Source: REEP01 sp964517265 (GTDB lineage Bacteria; Pseudomonadota; Alphaproteobacteria; Rhodospirillales; Defluviicoccaceae). Taken from it: DNA of 64,000 bases. The position numbers and the translations under genes are program-made. Where the stretch lies: assembly GCA_964517265.1 (NCBI GenBank), contig CAZFBS010000011.1, forward strand, positions 1 to 64,000. Reading direction: 5' to 3'. The notes under the pieces were generated by a model, which worked only from the letters and a program-made list of their open reading frames with translations, did not search any database and was not told where the DNA came from. Positions 27,488 to 36,489 of the stretch are shown here, piece by piece (position 1 is the first letter of the stretch; each line of letters opens with the position of its first letter).

Positions 27488-28183
27488 ATGCAAAGACAAT
27501 CCCGATACGGGTTATCGGCGGGGCGTACACCTACAGGCTTGCTGGTTGCCCTCAGTCTCGTCGTGGCGCTCATCGTTCCGCTCGGAGCCGGCTGCGCCCG
27601 GGAGGTCGAGGTCGTCGACGGCGATACCCTGGTGTGGCGCGGCGAGCGGGTGCGCCTCTATGGCATCGATGCGCCCGAAGGGGATCAGGTGTGCACGCGG
27701 AACGCGCGGGACTATTTATGTGGCGAGGCGGCGAGGCAGTGGCTGATCGACAAGACCGACGGCCAGGATGTCCGCTGTGAGCAACGCGGGCGGGATCGCT
27801 ACGACCGGCTGGTTGCCGTCTGCTTCGCCGGTGGGGAGAATTTGAACGAGGGGATTGTCGAAGCGGGGCTGGCGCTGGCTTATCGCCGCTATTCGCGCGA
27901 GTTCGTGTCCGCTGAGGACAGGGCGCGTCGGGCGGCGAAGGGCCTGTGGGCGGGAGCGTTCGTGCCGCCCTGGCAGTGGCGGCAGGGAGCCCGGCTTGCG
28001 CTCGCCTCCGGGACCGAGGACACGTGTCCCATCAAGGGCAATGTCAGCCGGAACGGGCGCATCTATCATCTTCCAGGCGGGCGCCATTACGACGTCGTTC
28101 AGCTCGATCCGCTCAGGGGCGACCGCTGCTTCGAAACGGAGCAAGAGGCAATCGAGGCTGGCTTTCGTCGGGCCAAGCGATAG
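27488..28183 (+). CDS. Thermonuclease (SNase-like) family protein
   Basis: The 231-residue protein has an N-terminal hydrophobic export segment (LLVALSLVVALIVPLGAG) followed by Cys, possibly a signal peptide or weak lipobox. The SNase fold shows VVDGDTLVWRGERVRLYGIDAPE (catalytic Asp and Arg), the basic strand QRGRDRYDRLVAVCF with the second Arg, and AEDRARRAAKGLWAGAFVPP. This is the pattern of staphylococcal-nuclease homologues that cut DNA or RNA with calcium. A ~60-residue C-terminal extension (TCPIKGNVSRNGRIYHLPGG) is the Excalibur-like/homologue tail seen in some proteobacterial members. It probably acts in the periplasm. Confidence 0.85.
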   Translation: MQRQSRYGLSAGRTPTGLLVALSLVVALIVPLGAGCAREVEVVDGDTLVWRGERVRLYGIDAPEGDQVCTRNARDYLCGEAARQWLIDKTDGQDVRCEQRGRDRYDRLVAVCFAGGENLNEGIVEAGLALAYRRYSREFVSAEDRARRAAKGLWAGAFVPPWQWRQGARLALASGTEDTCPIKGNVSRNGRIYHLPGGRHYDVVQLDPLRGDRCFETEQEAIEAGFRRAKR

Positions 28184-28291
28184 CGCCTTCCACCAAAGTG
28201 CCCTCTCCGGCCTGCGCGCAAGGGCGCGCACCGTTCGCTTGGACCGGGGATGACTGATCGGCAACTGAGGGGCGTGCGGGCCAGGTATGGC

Positions 28292-28864
28292 TCAGGACGA
28301 TCCCGCGATGTGGGCACCTGCGTCCGCCATTTGCTTCAGCGCCGCCCGGCCCTGCTCTTCCGTCACCGGCTTCGTCGCGTTCTCGATCACCCAGGCCTCG
28401 AACCCCGCCGCCAGCGCGTCCAGCACCGTCGCCGCCACGCAAACGTCCTGCGCCAGTCCACCGACCCAAACGCGCCGGATCCCGTGACTCTTCATGTACG
28501 TGGCAAGGCCAGTCTGATCAAAGGCGGAGTTCTGATCCTGATCGAACCGCACTCCTTTGGTGACGATGATGGCGTCCTGGGGCAGCCGCAGATCGGGATG
28601 AAACGCGGCTCCCTCGGTATCCTGGACGCAATGCGGCGGCCACGGCCCGCCTTGTTCCTTGAAGCTGAGGTGAACGAGCGGATGCCAGTCGCGCGAGGCG
28701 AACACCGGAACATGCTTTTCGGCGGCAGCAGCCACCCATGCGTTGAGGATCGGGATCACCTCATCGCCATGCGCGATCGGCAGCTTGCCGCCGGGGCAGA
28801 AGTCGTTCTGGACATCGATCACCATCAAGGCGTCGCCGTCTTCGAGAGCCTCACGCGGAGTCAT
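28292..28864 (-). CDS. pncA: Nicotinamidase/pyrazinamidase
   Basis: The 190-residue protein hydrolyses nicotinamide to nicotinate. The catalytic triad is intact: Asp17 in MVIDVQNDFCPGG, Lys103 in IIVTKG and Cys142 in GLAQDVCVAATVLDA. Metal ligands lie at Asp59, His61 and His65 (SRDWHPLVHLSF). The start codon overlaps the stop of pncB by 4 bp (ATGA), so the two are translationally coupled and make a two-step salvage route to nicotinate mononucleotide. Confidence 0.95.
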   Translation of the reverse strand: MTPREALEDGDALMVIDVQNDFCPGGKLPIAHGDEVIPILNAWVAAAAEKHVPVFASRDWHPLVHLSFKEQGGPWPPHCVQDTEGAAFHPDLRLPQDAIIVTKGVRFDQDQNSAFDQTGLATYMKSHGIRRVWVGGLAQDVCVAATVLDALAAGFEAWVIENATKPVTEEQGRAALKQMADAGAHIAGSS

Positions 28865-30240
28865 GCTTGGGATCCTTCCTTCGCAAGAATGCGCTGTTTG
28901 ATTTCGTCCTGGTAACCGCGCAGCGCCTCAGTGATCCTGACAGGATACGCAGGGTCGGCGGGAGACAGGGCGCGGATCGCATCCGGCAGCCGGCTCAATT
29001 CCTCGGCGGCATGCTCTCGTGCCTGCTCGAGACCGACACGCCCGGCCGTCGTTCGCGCACCCCCCTCCATCACCGGCTCCAGCAGCGGACGCCCGGGACC
29101 GCGTTCATCGGCGCGCGCGATGATGTCGCCGACCGCGCGGCCGTCCCGCTCCTCGCGGAACACCTGTTTGCGGCCCGGCAACACCGGCTTTCCCGTCGAT
29201 GTCTTCAACCGCCCTTGACCGGCATAGGCACAGAGCTTGTAGGCAATATCGAGGCTCGGCGCGTCTTCCGAGACACCCATCTTGGTCCCGACACCGAAGC
29301 CGGTAATGGGCGCATTGCTGGAGACGATCCCGTCAATCACCGACTCGTCAAGACTGCTGCTGGCGAAGATGGCGACCCGCTCCAGCCCGGCTCCGTCAAG
29401 ACGCTCCCGCACCTTGAATGCAAGGTCGATCAGATCGCCGGAGTCTAGCCGGACGGCGCGGACATTGAAGTCGTCGCCGAGTTCGCGGGCGAGTTCGCAA
29501 ACCTTCTCGACCCCTCGCAACGTGTCGTAGGTGTCGATGAGCAGGACCGTTTGCGGATACAGCCGTGCAAACGAGCGGAACGCGTCGATTTCCTCCTCCC
29601 AGGCCTCGATGAAGCTGTGGGCCATCGTTCCCGAGGTGTTGACGCCATAGACCTTGCTTGCAAAGACGTTGGAGGTCGCGGCGACCCCGGCGATATGGAA
29701 CGCCCGTGCCGCCTTGACCGCCGCGTCGATGCCGTGCATCCGGCGCGGCCCGAAATCGACCACCGTCCGTCCCCGTGCCGCCGTCACCACCCGGACCGCC
29801 TTCGACGCCAGTGTCGTTTGCAGATGGACCTGATTCATGATGAACGTCTCGGCGAGCTGAGCCTCGCCGATCGGTGCCGTGACCTCAAGGATCGGCTCAT
29901 TGGCAAACACCGGCGTTCCCTCCCGAACCGCCCAAACGTCGCCGCTGAACCGCACGGTTTCCAGCCAGCGGAGAAACGCCTCACTGAACAGTCCCAGCGA
30001 GGCAAGGTGATCCAGGCTCTCGGTTCCGAACCGCAGGCTCTCAAGGTAACGGAGAATGTCGTCCAGCCCGCATGCGAGCAGAAAATTGCGCGTTTCCGGA
30101 AGCCGGCGCACGAACAGGCTGAACGTCGCCGGCGCAAACATCCGCTCGACGAAGTACGCTTGGCACATCGTCAACTCGTAAAGGTCGGTAAACAGGGCCA
30201 CCGTCTGATCGTTGATCCAGGGATTGGCCGCTGTCGTCAT
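28861..30240 (-). CDS. pncB: Nicotinate phosphoribosyltransferase
   Basis: The protein has 459 residues from ATG 30240 (MTTAANPWINDQTVALFTDL), chosen over the upstream in-frame ATG at 30312, which adds an unlikely Arg-rich leader. The NAPRTase family blocks are present: DLYELTMCQAYF at the N-terminus, VVDFGPRRMHGIDAAVKAARA with the phosphorylated-His region, and VRLDSGDLIDLAFKVRE and SSSLDESVIDGI in the PRPP-binding barrel. It converts nicotinate plus PRPP to NaMN with ATP hydrolysis. First gene of the pncBA operon. Confidence 0.95.
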   Translation of the reverse strand: MTTAANPWINDQTVALFTDLYELTMCQAYFVERMFAPATFSLFVRRLPETRNFLLACGLDDILRYLESLRFGTESLDHLASLGLFSEAFLRWLETVRFSGDVWAVREGTPVFANEPILEVTAPIGEAQLAETFIMNQVHLQTTLASKAVRVVTAARGRTVVDFGPRRMHGIDAAVKAARAFHIAGVAATSNVFASKVYGVNTSGTMAHSFIEAWEEEIDAFRSFARLYPQTVLLIDTYDTLRGVEKVCELARELGDDFNVRAVRLDSGDLIDLAFKVRERLDGAGLERVAIFASSSLDESVIDGIVSSNAPITGFGVGTKMGVSEDAPSLDIAYKLCAYAGQGRLKTSTGKPVLPGRKQVFREERDGRAVGDIIARADERGPGRPLLEPVMEGGARTTAGRVGLEQAREHAAEELSRLPDAIRALSPADPAYPVRITEALRGYQDEIKQRILAKEGSQA

Positions 30241-30458
30241 GGTCTGACCCCCTTCACGCCACTGGCTCCGCATCGCCCGATGCAGGATGCCGTCCCTGCT
30301 TCGCGTTATCAAGTGCCGGCCGCGCCCGCTGCACTCCGGCCCCTTTCATCCGCTCGCAGCGGGATAAAAGCTTGGCACGGTGCTGACGGGTGAGCGACAA
30401 TGCGGCCGGGACTGGCTTCCGTTCCTTGCGACCGCGACATCTCGACGGGAGAGACGGC

Positions 30459-30656
30459 ATGTTGACCATCGCGACCTTGCGCGAGCCCAACGGGCGCTGG
30501 ACCGCCGAGATCGTGGAGTTGCCCGAAATTCTCGCCTATGGAGACAGCCGTGTGGAGGCCATCGCCAAGGTCGAAGCGTTGGCGTTGCGGCTGTTCGCCG
30601 ATCGCCTCGAGCATGGCGACGATGTGCCGGAGGTCCACTGCCTGTTTGCCGCATAG
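30459..30656 (+). CDS. Orphan HicB-like protein
   Basis: The 65-residue protein starts at ATG 30459, with GGGAGA just ahead. The partial-RNase-H fold of HicB antitoxins is recognisable: TIATLREPNGRWTAEIVELP, then AYGDSRVEAIAKVEALALRLFADRLE. There is no C-terminal DNA-binding domain and no HicA-type gene on either side, so it is either a solitary regulator or a remnant of a toxin-antitoxin pair. The upstream in-frame start at 30390 is less likely. Confidence 0.65.
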   Translation: MLTIATLREPNGRWTAEIVELPEILAYGDSRVEAIAKVEALALRLFADRLEHGDDVPEVHCLFAA

Positions 30657-30868
30657 AGGGACCGAAGGGCGCCGACAAAAGGGCCTCCGGTCCACCCGGA
30701 GAAACGAGGTCGAAGGACCCGCCCATCCCTGCGCGTTTGCGCAGAACGTCTCTTTCCGCCGCGGTTTGCGAAGAGGCAAAGCCGACAGCCCAGCCCGGTC
30801 AAGGTGTCGGGCCTCTCGCGAAATTCTATACTTTGGGACTCTTGCTAATTGCTTGTCTTCTGGGTGGC

Positions 30869-31162
30869 CTACTTTGCCTCGACTTTCACCTTGACCGGAC
30901 CTGCGGTAATCTGAGGCGGCTCCGGCTGCAGATCGGCGACATTCTCCTGTAGCCATTTCGCTGCCTTCTCGTTCGATTCGAGCGCCATCTCTTCTGTCGA
31001 GAACATGCTGATGGTCGCCATCGTCCCGCTGCCGCCGTCGATGGCATAGTAGGCAATGAAACCGGGCGAAGCTTCGAGCAACGGCACGAACCCGGTCTGG
31101 ATCTTTCGACAGACCTCATTGACCGACCGCACACTGGAATACCGCCGAACGCTGATGAACAT
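30869..31162 (-). CDS. Small antibiotic-biosynthesis-monooxygenase-like protein
   Basis: The 97-residue protein starts at ATG 31162, 5 bases after GGGGAGGA. The ferredoxin-like ABM pattern is seen in MFISVRRYSSVRSVNEVCRK, LLEASPGFIAYYAIDGGSG and ATISMFSTEEMALESNEKAAKWL, followed by a Pro/Val-rich tail. Such single-domain proteins are frequent in alphaproteobacteria and mostly of unknown role. Assignment is to fold only. It is divergent from gcdH, 136 bp away. Confidence 0.7.
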   Translation of the reverse strand: MFISVRRYSSVRSVNEVCRKIQTGFVPLLEASPGFIAYYAIDGGSGTMATISMFSTEEMALESNEKAAKWLQENVADLQPEPPQITAGPVKVKVEAK

Positions 31163-31298
31163 TGTTCCTCCCCCACTGGCTTTCTTTGCGCGACGCCATT
31201 GCTCGCACACCCTAGCATAGTCACGCAAGAGGAGTCGCAAATCGCGCAGATCATCTCGAAAATCATCAGCAACAGCGGACATCGCAAGGAGCCGGACG

Positions 31299-32486
31299 AT
31301 GAGCAAAGGGGAGACCAAGATGGCATTCCAGTGGGACGATCCGCTGCTGCTCGAGGATCAACTGCATCCGGACGAGCGGATGGTCCGCGATACCGCCCGC
31401 GATTACGCCGCCGACAAGCTGATGCCGCGCATTCTGACCGCCAATCGCGAGGAACGTTTCGATCGCGAAATCATCACGGAGATGGGCGGCCTCGGCCTGC
31501 TCGGCCCGACCCTGCCGGACGCTTATGGCGGAGCCGGTGTCAGCCATGTGGCCTACGGCCTCGCCGCCCGCGAGATCGAGCGGGTTGATTCCGGTTACCG
31601 CTCGGCGATGAGTGTCCAGTCCTCGCTGGTGATGCACCCGATTCACGTCTACGGCACCGAGGAGCATCGCCAGCGGTATCTGCCTCGGCTCGCGCGGGGC
31701 CAGATTGTCGGCTGCTTCGGTCTGACAGAGCCGGACGCCGGCTCCGATCCCGGCGCGATGCGGACTCGCGCCGAGCCGGTCCAAGACGGCTATCGGCTGA
31801 GCGGCAGCAAGACCTGGATCACCAACGCGCCGATTGCCGACATCATGATCGTCTGGGGCAAACTCGAGGGCAGAATCCGCGGCTTCATTCTCGAGCGCGG
31901 GATGGAGGGTCTGTCGACCCCAAGGATCGAGGGAAAATTCTCTCTGCGCGCCTCATCGACCGGCAGCATCGTGATGGATCAGGTGTTCGTTCCGGAGGCG
32001 AACCTGTTTCCGATGGTCAGCGGACTGCAAGGACCGTTCGGATGCCTCAACAAGGCCCGCTACGGGATCGCCTGGGGTGCGCTCGGCGCCGCCGAATTCT
32101 GCTGGCACGCCGCCCGGCAGTATACCCTCGATCGCACCCAGTTCGGCCGGCCGCTCGCGGCCACCCAGCTTATTCAAAAGAAGCTGGCCGACATGCAGAC
32201 CGAAATCGCCATCGGGCTGCAGGCCGCCTTGCGCGCCGGTCGGCTGCTGGACGAGGAGCGCTGCGCGCCGGAGATCATCTCGCTGATCAAGCGCAATTCC
32301 TGCGGCAAGGCGCTGGATATCGCACGGGCGGCACGGGACATGCACGGGGGCAACGGCATTGCCGACGAATATCACGTCATCCGCCACGTCATGAACCTGG
32401 AAACCGTCAATACCTACGAAGGGACGCACGACATCCACGCGCTCATTCTCGGCCGCGCCCAGACCGGGCTGCAGGCATTCATGTAA
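31299..32486 (+). CDS. gcdH: Glutaryl-CoA dehydrogenase
   Basis: The 395-residue acyl-CoA dehydrogenase starts at ATG 31299 after AAGGAG. It contains GCFGLTEPDAGSDPGAM and LSGSKTWITNAPIADI for FAD and substrate binding, and a C-terminal NLETVNTYEGTHDIHALILG whose Glu is the catalytic base position of glutaryl-CoA dehydrogenases. The sequence is close to GcdH rather than general ACADs. It oxidatively decarboxylates glutaryl-CoA to crotonyl-CoA in lysine, tryptophan or aromatic breakdown, passing electrons to ETF. The usual CoA-transferase partner is not adjacent. Confidence 0.92.
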   Translation: MSKGETKMAFQWDDPLLLEDQLHPDERMVRDTARDYAADKLMPRILTANREERFDREIITEMGGLGLLGPTLPDAYGGAGVSHVAYGLAAREIERVDSGYRSAMSVQSSLVMHPIHVYGTEEHRQRYLPRLARGQIVGCFGLTEPDAGSDPGAMRTRAEPVQDGYRLSGSKTWITNAPIADIMIVWGKLEGRIRGFILERGMEGLSTPRIEGKFSLRASSTGSIVMDQVFVPEANLFPMVSGLQGPFGCLNKARYGIAWGALGAAEFCWHAARQYTLDRTQFGRPLAATQLIQKKLADMQTEIAIGLQAALRAGRLLDEERCAPEIISLIKRNSCGKALDIARAARDMHGGNGIADEYHVIRHVMNLETVNTYEGTHDIHALILGRAQTGLQAFM

Positions 32487-32572
32487 CGCCGGACCGGCGC
32501 GATCTTGCCGAGAGCTACGCGTTGAGGATAGCTTTATCCTGCGCGGTTTCAAAAGGAGCGACAGGCACGGAC

Positions 32573-32734
32573 ATGAGCGAGGAGGAACGCGACGTTCCGG
32601 AGATGGAGACCCGGTGGGAAAAGGAGTTCGGACCCGAAATCTCGCCGTTTCGCAAGTGGATCACCGGGGCGCTGTTGATCGCGGCGTTCCTCGCGCTGAT
32701 CGCGCTCGCTTTTCTCTCCGTGCCGTCGCGATGA
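32573..32734 (+). CDS. 53-residue single-membrane-helix protein
   Basis: ATG 32573 with AAAAGGAG 14 bases upstream. The N-terminal half is charged (MSEEERDVPEMETRWEKEFG), followed by one hydrophobic helix (WITGALLIAAFLALIALAFL) near the C-terminus and VPSR at the end. It lies 86 bp after gcdH, probably on the same transcript. It looks like a small membrane regulator or accessory peptide. No family recognised. Confidence 0.6.
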   Translation: MSEEERDVPEMETRWEKEFGPEISPFRKWITGALLIAAFLALIALAFLSVPSR

Positions 32735-32750
32735 GGTGCGTCTCTAACCC

Positions 32751-33962
32751 TCACGAAGATTCCTGCGAGGATGAGCCCGAGGCAAGCGTGCCCTTCCCCG
32801 GCAGGACGGTCTCCACCAGCCGCGCCCAATAGCTGGCGCCGAGAGGAAGCAAGGCATCGTTGAAGTCGTAATATGGGCTATGCAGGGTGCGGTTGTTGTC
32901 GGCCGGGCCATTGCCGATCCAGACATAGCAGCCGGGCCGCTGCTGCAGCATGAAGGCGAAGTCTTCGGCGCCCATGCTCGGCAGCGGGTCGCGGTCGACC
33001 TGATCCGCGCCGACCACCGCCGCTGCCGCGTTCGCCGCCCGGACCGCTTCCGCTGGATCGTTGACCGTCGGCGGATAGCGCCGCTGATAGTCGACGTCCG
33101 CTGTCACCCCGTGCGCGGCGGCCACCGACATGGCGATCCGGCGCAACGTCGCCTCGATCTGATCGCGAACCTCGGCCCGCAGCGCCCGGGTGGTCCCCGC
33201 CAGCACCGCCTTTTCCGCAATCACATTCCACGTGTGCCCAGCGTTGAACCGTGTCACCGAAACGACGGCGGCATCGAGAGGATCGATCGTCCGGCTGACG
33301 ATGGTCTGCAACGCCTGCACGAGGGCAGCTCCCGCCACGATCGAATCGGTTCCGAGGTGGGGCATCGCGCCATGCGTTCCTCGGCCCGACAGGACGATCT
33401 CGAAGGTGTCGAACGACGCCATCATCGGCCCGGGCCGGACCGCGAACCGGCCGAGAGCCAACCCCGGCCAATTGTGCATGCCATAGACCGCATCGACCGG
33501 AAACTGCGTAAACAACCCCTGCTCGACCATCACCCGGCCGCCGCCCTCCGCCTCCTCGGCCGGCTGAAAGATGAAGTGGACGGTCCCCCGGAACCTCCGG
33601 GTCGCGGCAAGGTAGCGGGCGGCTCCCAGCAACATCGCGGTATGACCGTCGTGACCGCATGCATGCATGGTCCCCGCTCGCTGGGAGCGGTGAGAGAACA
33701 CGTTGGCCTCGCTGATCGGCAGCGCGTCCATGTCGGCACGCAAACCGATCGCCCCTCCCTCCTCCGGATCCGACACGAGCGAGCCGACGACGCCGGTGCC
33801 AGCAAGGCCCCGGTGCACCTGCAAGCCGAAATCGGCAAGCTGTTCCGCGACGAACGCCGCCGTGGCATGCTCCTCGAATGCGGTTTCAGGGCAAGCGTGC
33901 AGACGGTGCCGCCACGACGCCATATCCTCATGCCATGCGGCAATCTGTTCAATGATCGGCAC
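32751..33962 (-). CDS. M20 family amidohydrolase (hippurate hydrolase-like)
   Basis: The 403-residue protein is full length for the M20D family. Metal-site motifs are visible: ADMDALPISE, GTMHACGHDGHTAMLLG, QPAEEAEGGGRVM with the catalytic Glu pair, and SMGAEDFAFML. A dimerisation domain is inserted from about residue 185 to 300. Members remove acyl groups from N-acyl amino acids (hippurate, N-acetyl-diaminopimelate, auxin conjugates). The substrate cannot be told. It is cytosolic, with no leader, and convergent with the gcdH pair. Confidence 0.9.
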   Translation of the reverse strand: MPIIEQIAAWHEDMASWRHRLHACPETAFEEHATAAFVAEQLADFGLQVHRGLAGTGVVGSLVSDPEEGGAIGLRADMDALPISEANVFSHRSQRAGTMHACGHDGHTAMLLGAARYLAATRRFRGTVHFIFQPAEEAEGGGRVMVEQGLFTQFPVDAVYGMHNWPGLALGRFAVRPGPMMASFDTFEIVLSGRGTHGAMPHLGTDSIVAGAALVQALQTIVSRTIDPLDAAVVSVTRFNAGHTWNVIAEKAVLAGTTRALRAEVRDQIEATLRRIAMSVAAAHGVTADVDYQRRYPPTVNDPAEAVRAANAAAAVVGADQVDRDPLPSMGAEDFAFMLQQRPGCYVWIGNGPADNNRTLHSPYYDFNDALLPLGASYWARLVETVLPGKGTLASGSSSQESS

Positions 33963-34076
33963 CGGTGCCTCGCTTTCCCCGCTTGTTTCGTTCGCCGAAC
34001 GGCGTCTTGCCGGTGTCCGACGCCAAAAGTCGAAACAACTCTATAGATATCGTTGCAGATGGATGGAGGCGAGACA

Positions 34077-35330
34077 ATGGCAGACACGATCGCCGTCCTC
34101 AGCCAGCCCCGGCTGACGGCGCAGAAGGCGCTCAGCGACAATCCGCTGATCGACTGGCTGCTGACTGAAGGGCTGACCATCGTCAGTCCCGCCGATTTGA
34201 TCGGCGGTATCGCGCGCCGGATAGTCGAGATCGGCTTGCCGCTCTGCCGCTTGCGGGTTACCATCCGCACCCTGCATCCGCAGTATCTCGGCACCAGCTA
34301 CACCTGGACCCGCGGCAGCGATGACGTCGACGTGTTCATGCCCAAGTACGAGATCCTGCTGACGGACCAGTACCTGAAAAGTCCCTACGCCGCCATCTTC
34401 GAGGGCGCGGGTGGCATCCGCCGCCGGCTCGATGTTCCCGGCATCGTCCTCGATTATCCGATTCTGAAAGAGCTGCGCCTCATCGGGGCAACTGATTATA
34501 TCGCGCTGCCGATGCCGTTCTCCGACGGCAAAATCAACGCGATGACCCTGGCCGCCGACCGCCCGGGCGGATTCACCACTGCGGAACTGGCGTGCATCAA
34601 CCAGATGCTGCCGCTGCTGGCTCAGCTGATGGAGTGCCACGCCCTGCGACGCACCGCGACAACAATCCTGGAAACCTATCTCGGCCGGCTTTCGGGTGAG
34701 CGCGTTCTAAAAGGGCTGATCAAGCGCGGCGACGGGGAAACCATCCACGCCTTGATCTGGTTCAGCGACCTGCGCGGCTCGACCCACCTTGCCGATCGGA
34801 TGTCGCGCCAGGCATTCCTCAGCCTGCTCAACGACTACTTCGAATGCATGGCCGGCGCCGTACTGGATCATGGCGGCGAGGTCCTGCGCTTTATCGGCGA
34901 CGCGGCTCTTGCGATCTTTCCCATCAATAGCCTGATCGCAAGTCCGCAAACCGACTGCCGTGCCTGTGAGGCCGCGATCGAGGCGGCGCGTGATGCGGTT
35001 GGCCGCGTGGCTGCGGTCAACGCGAAAAGACAAGCGAACGGCGAGCGCGCCATCGGTTTCGGTATCGGTCTTCACGTCGGCGAGGTGCTGTACGGCAACA
35101 TCGGGACGCCGCAACGCCTGGAATTCTCCGTCATTGGCGCGGCGGCCAACGAAGCCGCCCGGATCGAAGCGATGACCAAGGCGCTGGGCAAACTGGTGTT
35201 GCTTTCGGAGGCGGTGGCGCGGGTGGCAAAGCAGCCGCTCGTCGATTTGGGTAGTCATGCTTTACGCGGCGTCAGCGACCCCCAGCACCTGTTCACCCTG
35301 CCGGATCTGTGCGGTGAGCCGGCGCTTTGA
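34077..35330 (+). CDS. Class III adenylate/guanylate cyclase
   Basis: The protein has 417 residues from ATG 34077, preceded by GGAGG. The N-terminal ~210 residues form a soluble, unassigned sensory region. The C-terminal catalytic domain has the metal-binding Asps in IWFSDLRGSTHLADRM and GEVLRFIGDAALAIFP, and the dimer-active-site strand GNIGTPQRLEFSVIGAAANE, where the usual RxDYTxIG Asp is Glu and the following GDAVN is GAAAN. The Asn and Arg of the family (NEAARIE) are kept. It probably makes cAMP, but the altered purine-binding residues make substrate specificity uncertain. Confidence 0.85.
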   Translation: MADTIAVLSQPRLTAQKALSDNPLIDWLLTEGLTIVSPADLIGGIARRIVEIGLPLCRLRVTIRTLHPQYLGTSYTWTRGSDDVDVFMPKYEILLTDQYLKSPYAAIFEGAGGIRRRLDVPGIVLDYPILKELRLIGATDYIALPMPFSDGKINAMTLAADRPGGFTTAELACINQMLPLLAQLMECHALRRTATTILETYLGRLSGERVLKGLIKRGDGETIHALIWFSDLRGSTHLADRMSRQAFLSLLNDYFECMAGAVLDHGGEVLRFIGDAALAIFPINSLIASPQTDCRACEAAIEAARDAVGRVAAVNAKRQANGERAIGFGIGLHVGEVLYGNIGTPQRLEFSVIGAAANEAARIEAMTKALGKLVLLSEAVARVAKQPLVDLGSHALRGVSDPQHLFTLPDLCGEPAL

Positions 35331-35351
35331 ACCGGCGAAACCACCCCCGCG

Positions 35352-36047
35352 TCAGAACGGCAGCGGGTTGACCCCAAACAGCCACGGATGGGACCAGAGT
35401 AGGATCGCATAAAGGGCGAGGCCAAGTCCGATCCGCCACCATCCGATCTCGTGGAAACGCAACCGGGTCCGCCCCGCCACCATCGCCGCGAACGGCCAAT
35501 AGGAGGTCTCGGCGGCAAACCGCTCCCACGCCGCGCCCATGTTCGCGCGCCGCTTGGCATCGATGGCGAGCGGCCCAAGCAGCGCCAGCACGGTCAGGCT
35601 TCCGAACAGGAGCATCGCCGCCGCATCGCCATTGGCCAGCAGATGGGAAACTCCCCACAGGACAAACCCCCACATCAGGGGATGGCGGGTGATCTTGGCA
35701 AACCCCCTCGGACCACGCGCAGCCAGTTCAGGAGAACCGCCTCCAAACGTCGGCAGACTGGGCGTGGTGATCCCGCCAACGACCAGGAGCGCCGCCAGCA
35801 CCATCAGCGTCAGCGACAAATGCCGCCATCCCGTTGCGGGGAACCAGATTTCCACGTACGGCGCGGCACCATAGGCCATCGCCATCCAGACGATCAGTGC
35901 GAGCGAGACAATCGAGTAAACGGCGCGGAATACCGGCTCACCGACAGCTTCCGTCAATGGTGCGCGCACAGTCCTGTTTGACAGAACGACATGGCTGCCA
36001 ACGAACAGCAAGCATGCCAAGGCAAGGTGCCAGAGACTTCCCGTCAC
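35352..36047 (-). CDS. NnrU family membrane protein
   Basis: The protein has 231 residues from GTG 36047, with GGGAG upstream. The open frame extends further but its leader is not protein-like. Six or so membrane segments; the NnrU/isoprenylcysteine-methyltransferase-like core has LARGPRGFAKITRHPLMWGFVLWGVSHLL and DAKRRANMGAAWERF. NnrU is tied to nitrite and nitric oxide reduction in several proteobacteria, but no denitrification genes are here, so the role is open. Confidence 0.82.
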   Translation of the reverse strand: MTGSLWHLALACLLFVGSHVVLSNRTVRAPLTEAVGEPVFRAVYSIVSLALIVWMAMAYGAAPYVEIWFPATGWRHLSLTLMVLAALLVVGGITTPSLPTFGGGSPELAARGPRGFAKITRHPLMWGFVLWGVSHLLANGDAAAMLLFGSLTVLALLGPLAIDAKRRANMGAAWERFAAETSYWPFAAMVAGRTRLRFHEIGWWRIGLGLALYAILLWSHPWLFGVNPLPF

Positions 36048-36489
36048 GTCCTCGTTCTCCCGTCCGCTCGATAGGGCCCCGTCCGCGAAAGACGGCACAG
36101 CGCCGACGCTGACACGCGCGCAACACCGCCCGAGGGCTGGGTATGCCTCGCGAGCGTCGGCTTTTCCAGCACCATGATAGGGGTTCGCTCTCACCCGGTC
36201 CGTCTGCCGGCATCGGCTCCCTTTTTCGTTCTGGCTTCGCCCTCGCTGTGTTATTGAACAATGGGGCGGGTGCAAATGATGCTGTCGATAGCGGGTGGGA
36301 AGCGGATGCCGAGGTCGGCAGCTGACTTCGGCGCGGCCCAATGGGGGGCCTTCCGCGAATTTCACGCGAAACATTCTTCGCAGAAGGCCTTGCCGGGAGG
36401 CGACGGGCTGTTCGTGCAGCCGAGATGAAAGCTGGTGGGTCCATGAGGGGGGGGACGGACAGTGACGAGGAAACGGGCGCTGGCAACGG
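36048..36489. other. Divergent intergenic region between NnrU-like and kinase genes
   Basis: No gene is supported in about 440 bp. It must hold promoters for both flanking genes. There is a local AT-richer patch near 36225-36290, but no clear repeat or RNA gene. Confidence 0.4.

Noticed and set aside
30313..30868. HicA toxin partner for the HicB-like gene
   Set aside because: Frames on both strands were read, and none shows the HicA double-stranded-RNA-binding-like motif or His nucleophile.
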